6,425 bases of DNA. Origin: CAXDOZ01 sp963991145. GTDB lineage: Bacteria > Bacteroidota > Bacteroidia > Chitinophagales > JABDMM01. The notes below the pieces were generated by a model that was given only the letters and a program-made list of their open reading frames with translations, searched no databases and had not been told where the DNA came from. Positions 6,099-6,425 of this stretch are shown piece after piece (positions within the stretch are counted from its first letter, which is position 1; each line of letters starts with the position of its first letter). The stretch covers positions 1 to 6,425 of the forward strand of contig CAXDOZ010000129.1 of NCBI GenBank assembly GCA_963991145.1. The letters run 5' to 3'. The position numbers were made by a program, and so were the translations under genes.

Positions 6099-6106
6099 TA
6101 CCTTTG
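6099..6106 (+). promoter_or_regulatory. Perfect -7 box immediately before the acyltransferase gene
   Basis: TACCTTTG matches TAnnTTTG exactly and ends 4 bases before the ATG at 6111. No TTTG-like -33 box is found at the normal distance, which falls inside the first codons of the divergent WecG-like gene. If active, transcription would start at about 6109-6110, giving an essentially leaderless mRNA. The 25-base gap (6086-6110) holds nothing else recognisable, and no good -7 box was found for the minus-strand gene. Confidence 0.3.
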
Positions 6107-6110
6107 GGCC

Positions 6111-6425
6111 ATGCGCAGCATCGCCATTCTATTTTATTACACTATCGGAAAGCATCTTCCCAGTTCATTCTTTCCTTTGGGATCTCTATGGAACTCAATA
6201 AGAGTCTCTATTCTGAGAGCTATGTTCCCAGTGGGGAAAGGAACGAAAGTGCAACCCGGGGTTTACGTGGGCAAAGGTACCGACATCAAGATTGGGAAGT
6301 CCTGCCAGATCAATGAAAATGTTAAGCTCTACAGTGTGGAAATCGGTGATTATGTGATGATTGCACCGGGAGTTTCCATCTTAAGCAGGTCTCACGAATT
6401 CAGCAGAATTGATATTCCAATGGTG
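6111..6425 (+). CDS. Left-handed beta-helix acyltransferase, N-terminal part (runs off right edge)
   Basis: A 105-residue open fragment from the ATG at 6111 to the window end. After a short hydrophobic/basic N-terminus (MRSIAILFYYTIGKHLPSS), hexapeptide-repeat turns begin around residue 41: VGKGTKVQPGVYVGKG (41-56), IKIGKSCQINENVKLY (59-74) and VEIGDYVMIAPGVSIL (76-91). SRSHEFSR (92-99) follows, whose His95 sits where WcaF/maltose-acetyltransferase-like enzymes have the catalytic histidine. Such enzymes transfer acetyl or another acyl group from acyl-CoA to a sugar or amino-sugar hydroxyl. Divergent placement beside three glycan-assembly genes suggests O-acetylation of that glycan, an inference. 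The C-terminal coils are outside the window, so the trimeric-enzyme subclass cannot be named. Confidence 0.87.
   Translation, partial: MRSIAILFYYTIGKHLPSSFFPLGSLWNSIRVSILRAMFPVGKGTKVQPGVYVGKGTDIKIGKSCQINENVKLYSVEIGDYVMIAPGVSILSRSHEFSRIDIPMV

Noticed and set aside
6104..6316. 70-residue open frame on the plus strand near the right edge
   Set aside because: It overlaps the acyltransferase in another frame, and its translation has no family features, while the frame from 6111 shows clear hexapeptide repeats.

Overview
The window looks like a chromosomal segment of a Bacteroidota bacterium (Flavobacteriales or Cytophagales type). Supporting signs are the moderate-to-low GC content, protein families typical of that phylum, weak or absent Shine-Dalgarno sequences at most starts, and promoter-like TAnnTTTG (-7) boxes just upstream of several genes. 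The genus cannot be fixed from the sequence alone. No mobile element, CRISPR array, rRNA or tRNA was found, and gene density is very high: no gene-free stretch exceeds about 170 bases.

Left part (1-2309). The 5' end of a minus-strand S41-family C-terminal processing protease runs off the left edge. It is divergent from a plus-strand pair: a 258-residue lipoprotein of unknown function and murQ (N-acetylmuramic acid 6-phosphate etherase). The murQ start lies inside the 3' end of the lipoprotein gene, so these two are probably one transcript and may be translationally coupled. A 166-base gap with a possible RNA hairpin follows.

Middle (2310-2882). A 190-residue soluble protein, rich in aromatic and acidic residues, belongs to what I recognise as a conserved but uncharacterised Bacteroidota family. 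Its 3' end overlaps, tail to tail, the 3' end of the next gene.

Right part (2836-6425). Three minus-strand genes read leftward: a WecG/TagA/CpsF glycosyltransferase, a WecA/TagO-type polyprenyl-phosphate sugar-1-phosphate transferase, and an O-antigen ligase/polymerase (Wzy/WaaL-like) membrane protein. Together they fit the start of a lipid-linked glycan (WecA-like), its second sugar (WecG/TagA-like), and later polymerisation or ligation to an acceptor (Wzy/WaaL-like). Only 25 bases from the start of the WecG-like gene, a divergent plus-strand gene begins. It encodes a left-handed beta-helix acyltransferase and runs off the right edge; it could O-acetylate the same glycan.

No clearly unprecedented system is visible. 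The best leads are the unknown lipoprotein coupled to murQ, the uncharacterised 190-residue family, the 47-base convergent overlap, and promoter-like boxes so close to start codons that they imply leaderless or very short-leader transcripts and a corrected start for the WecA-like gene.
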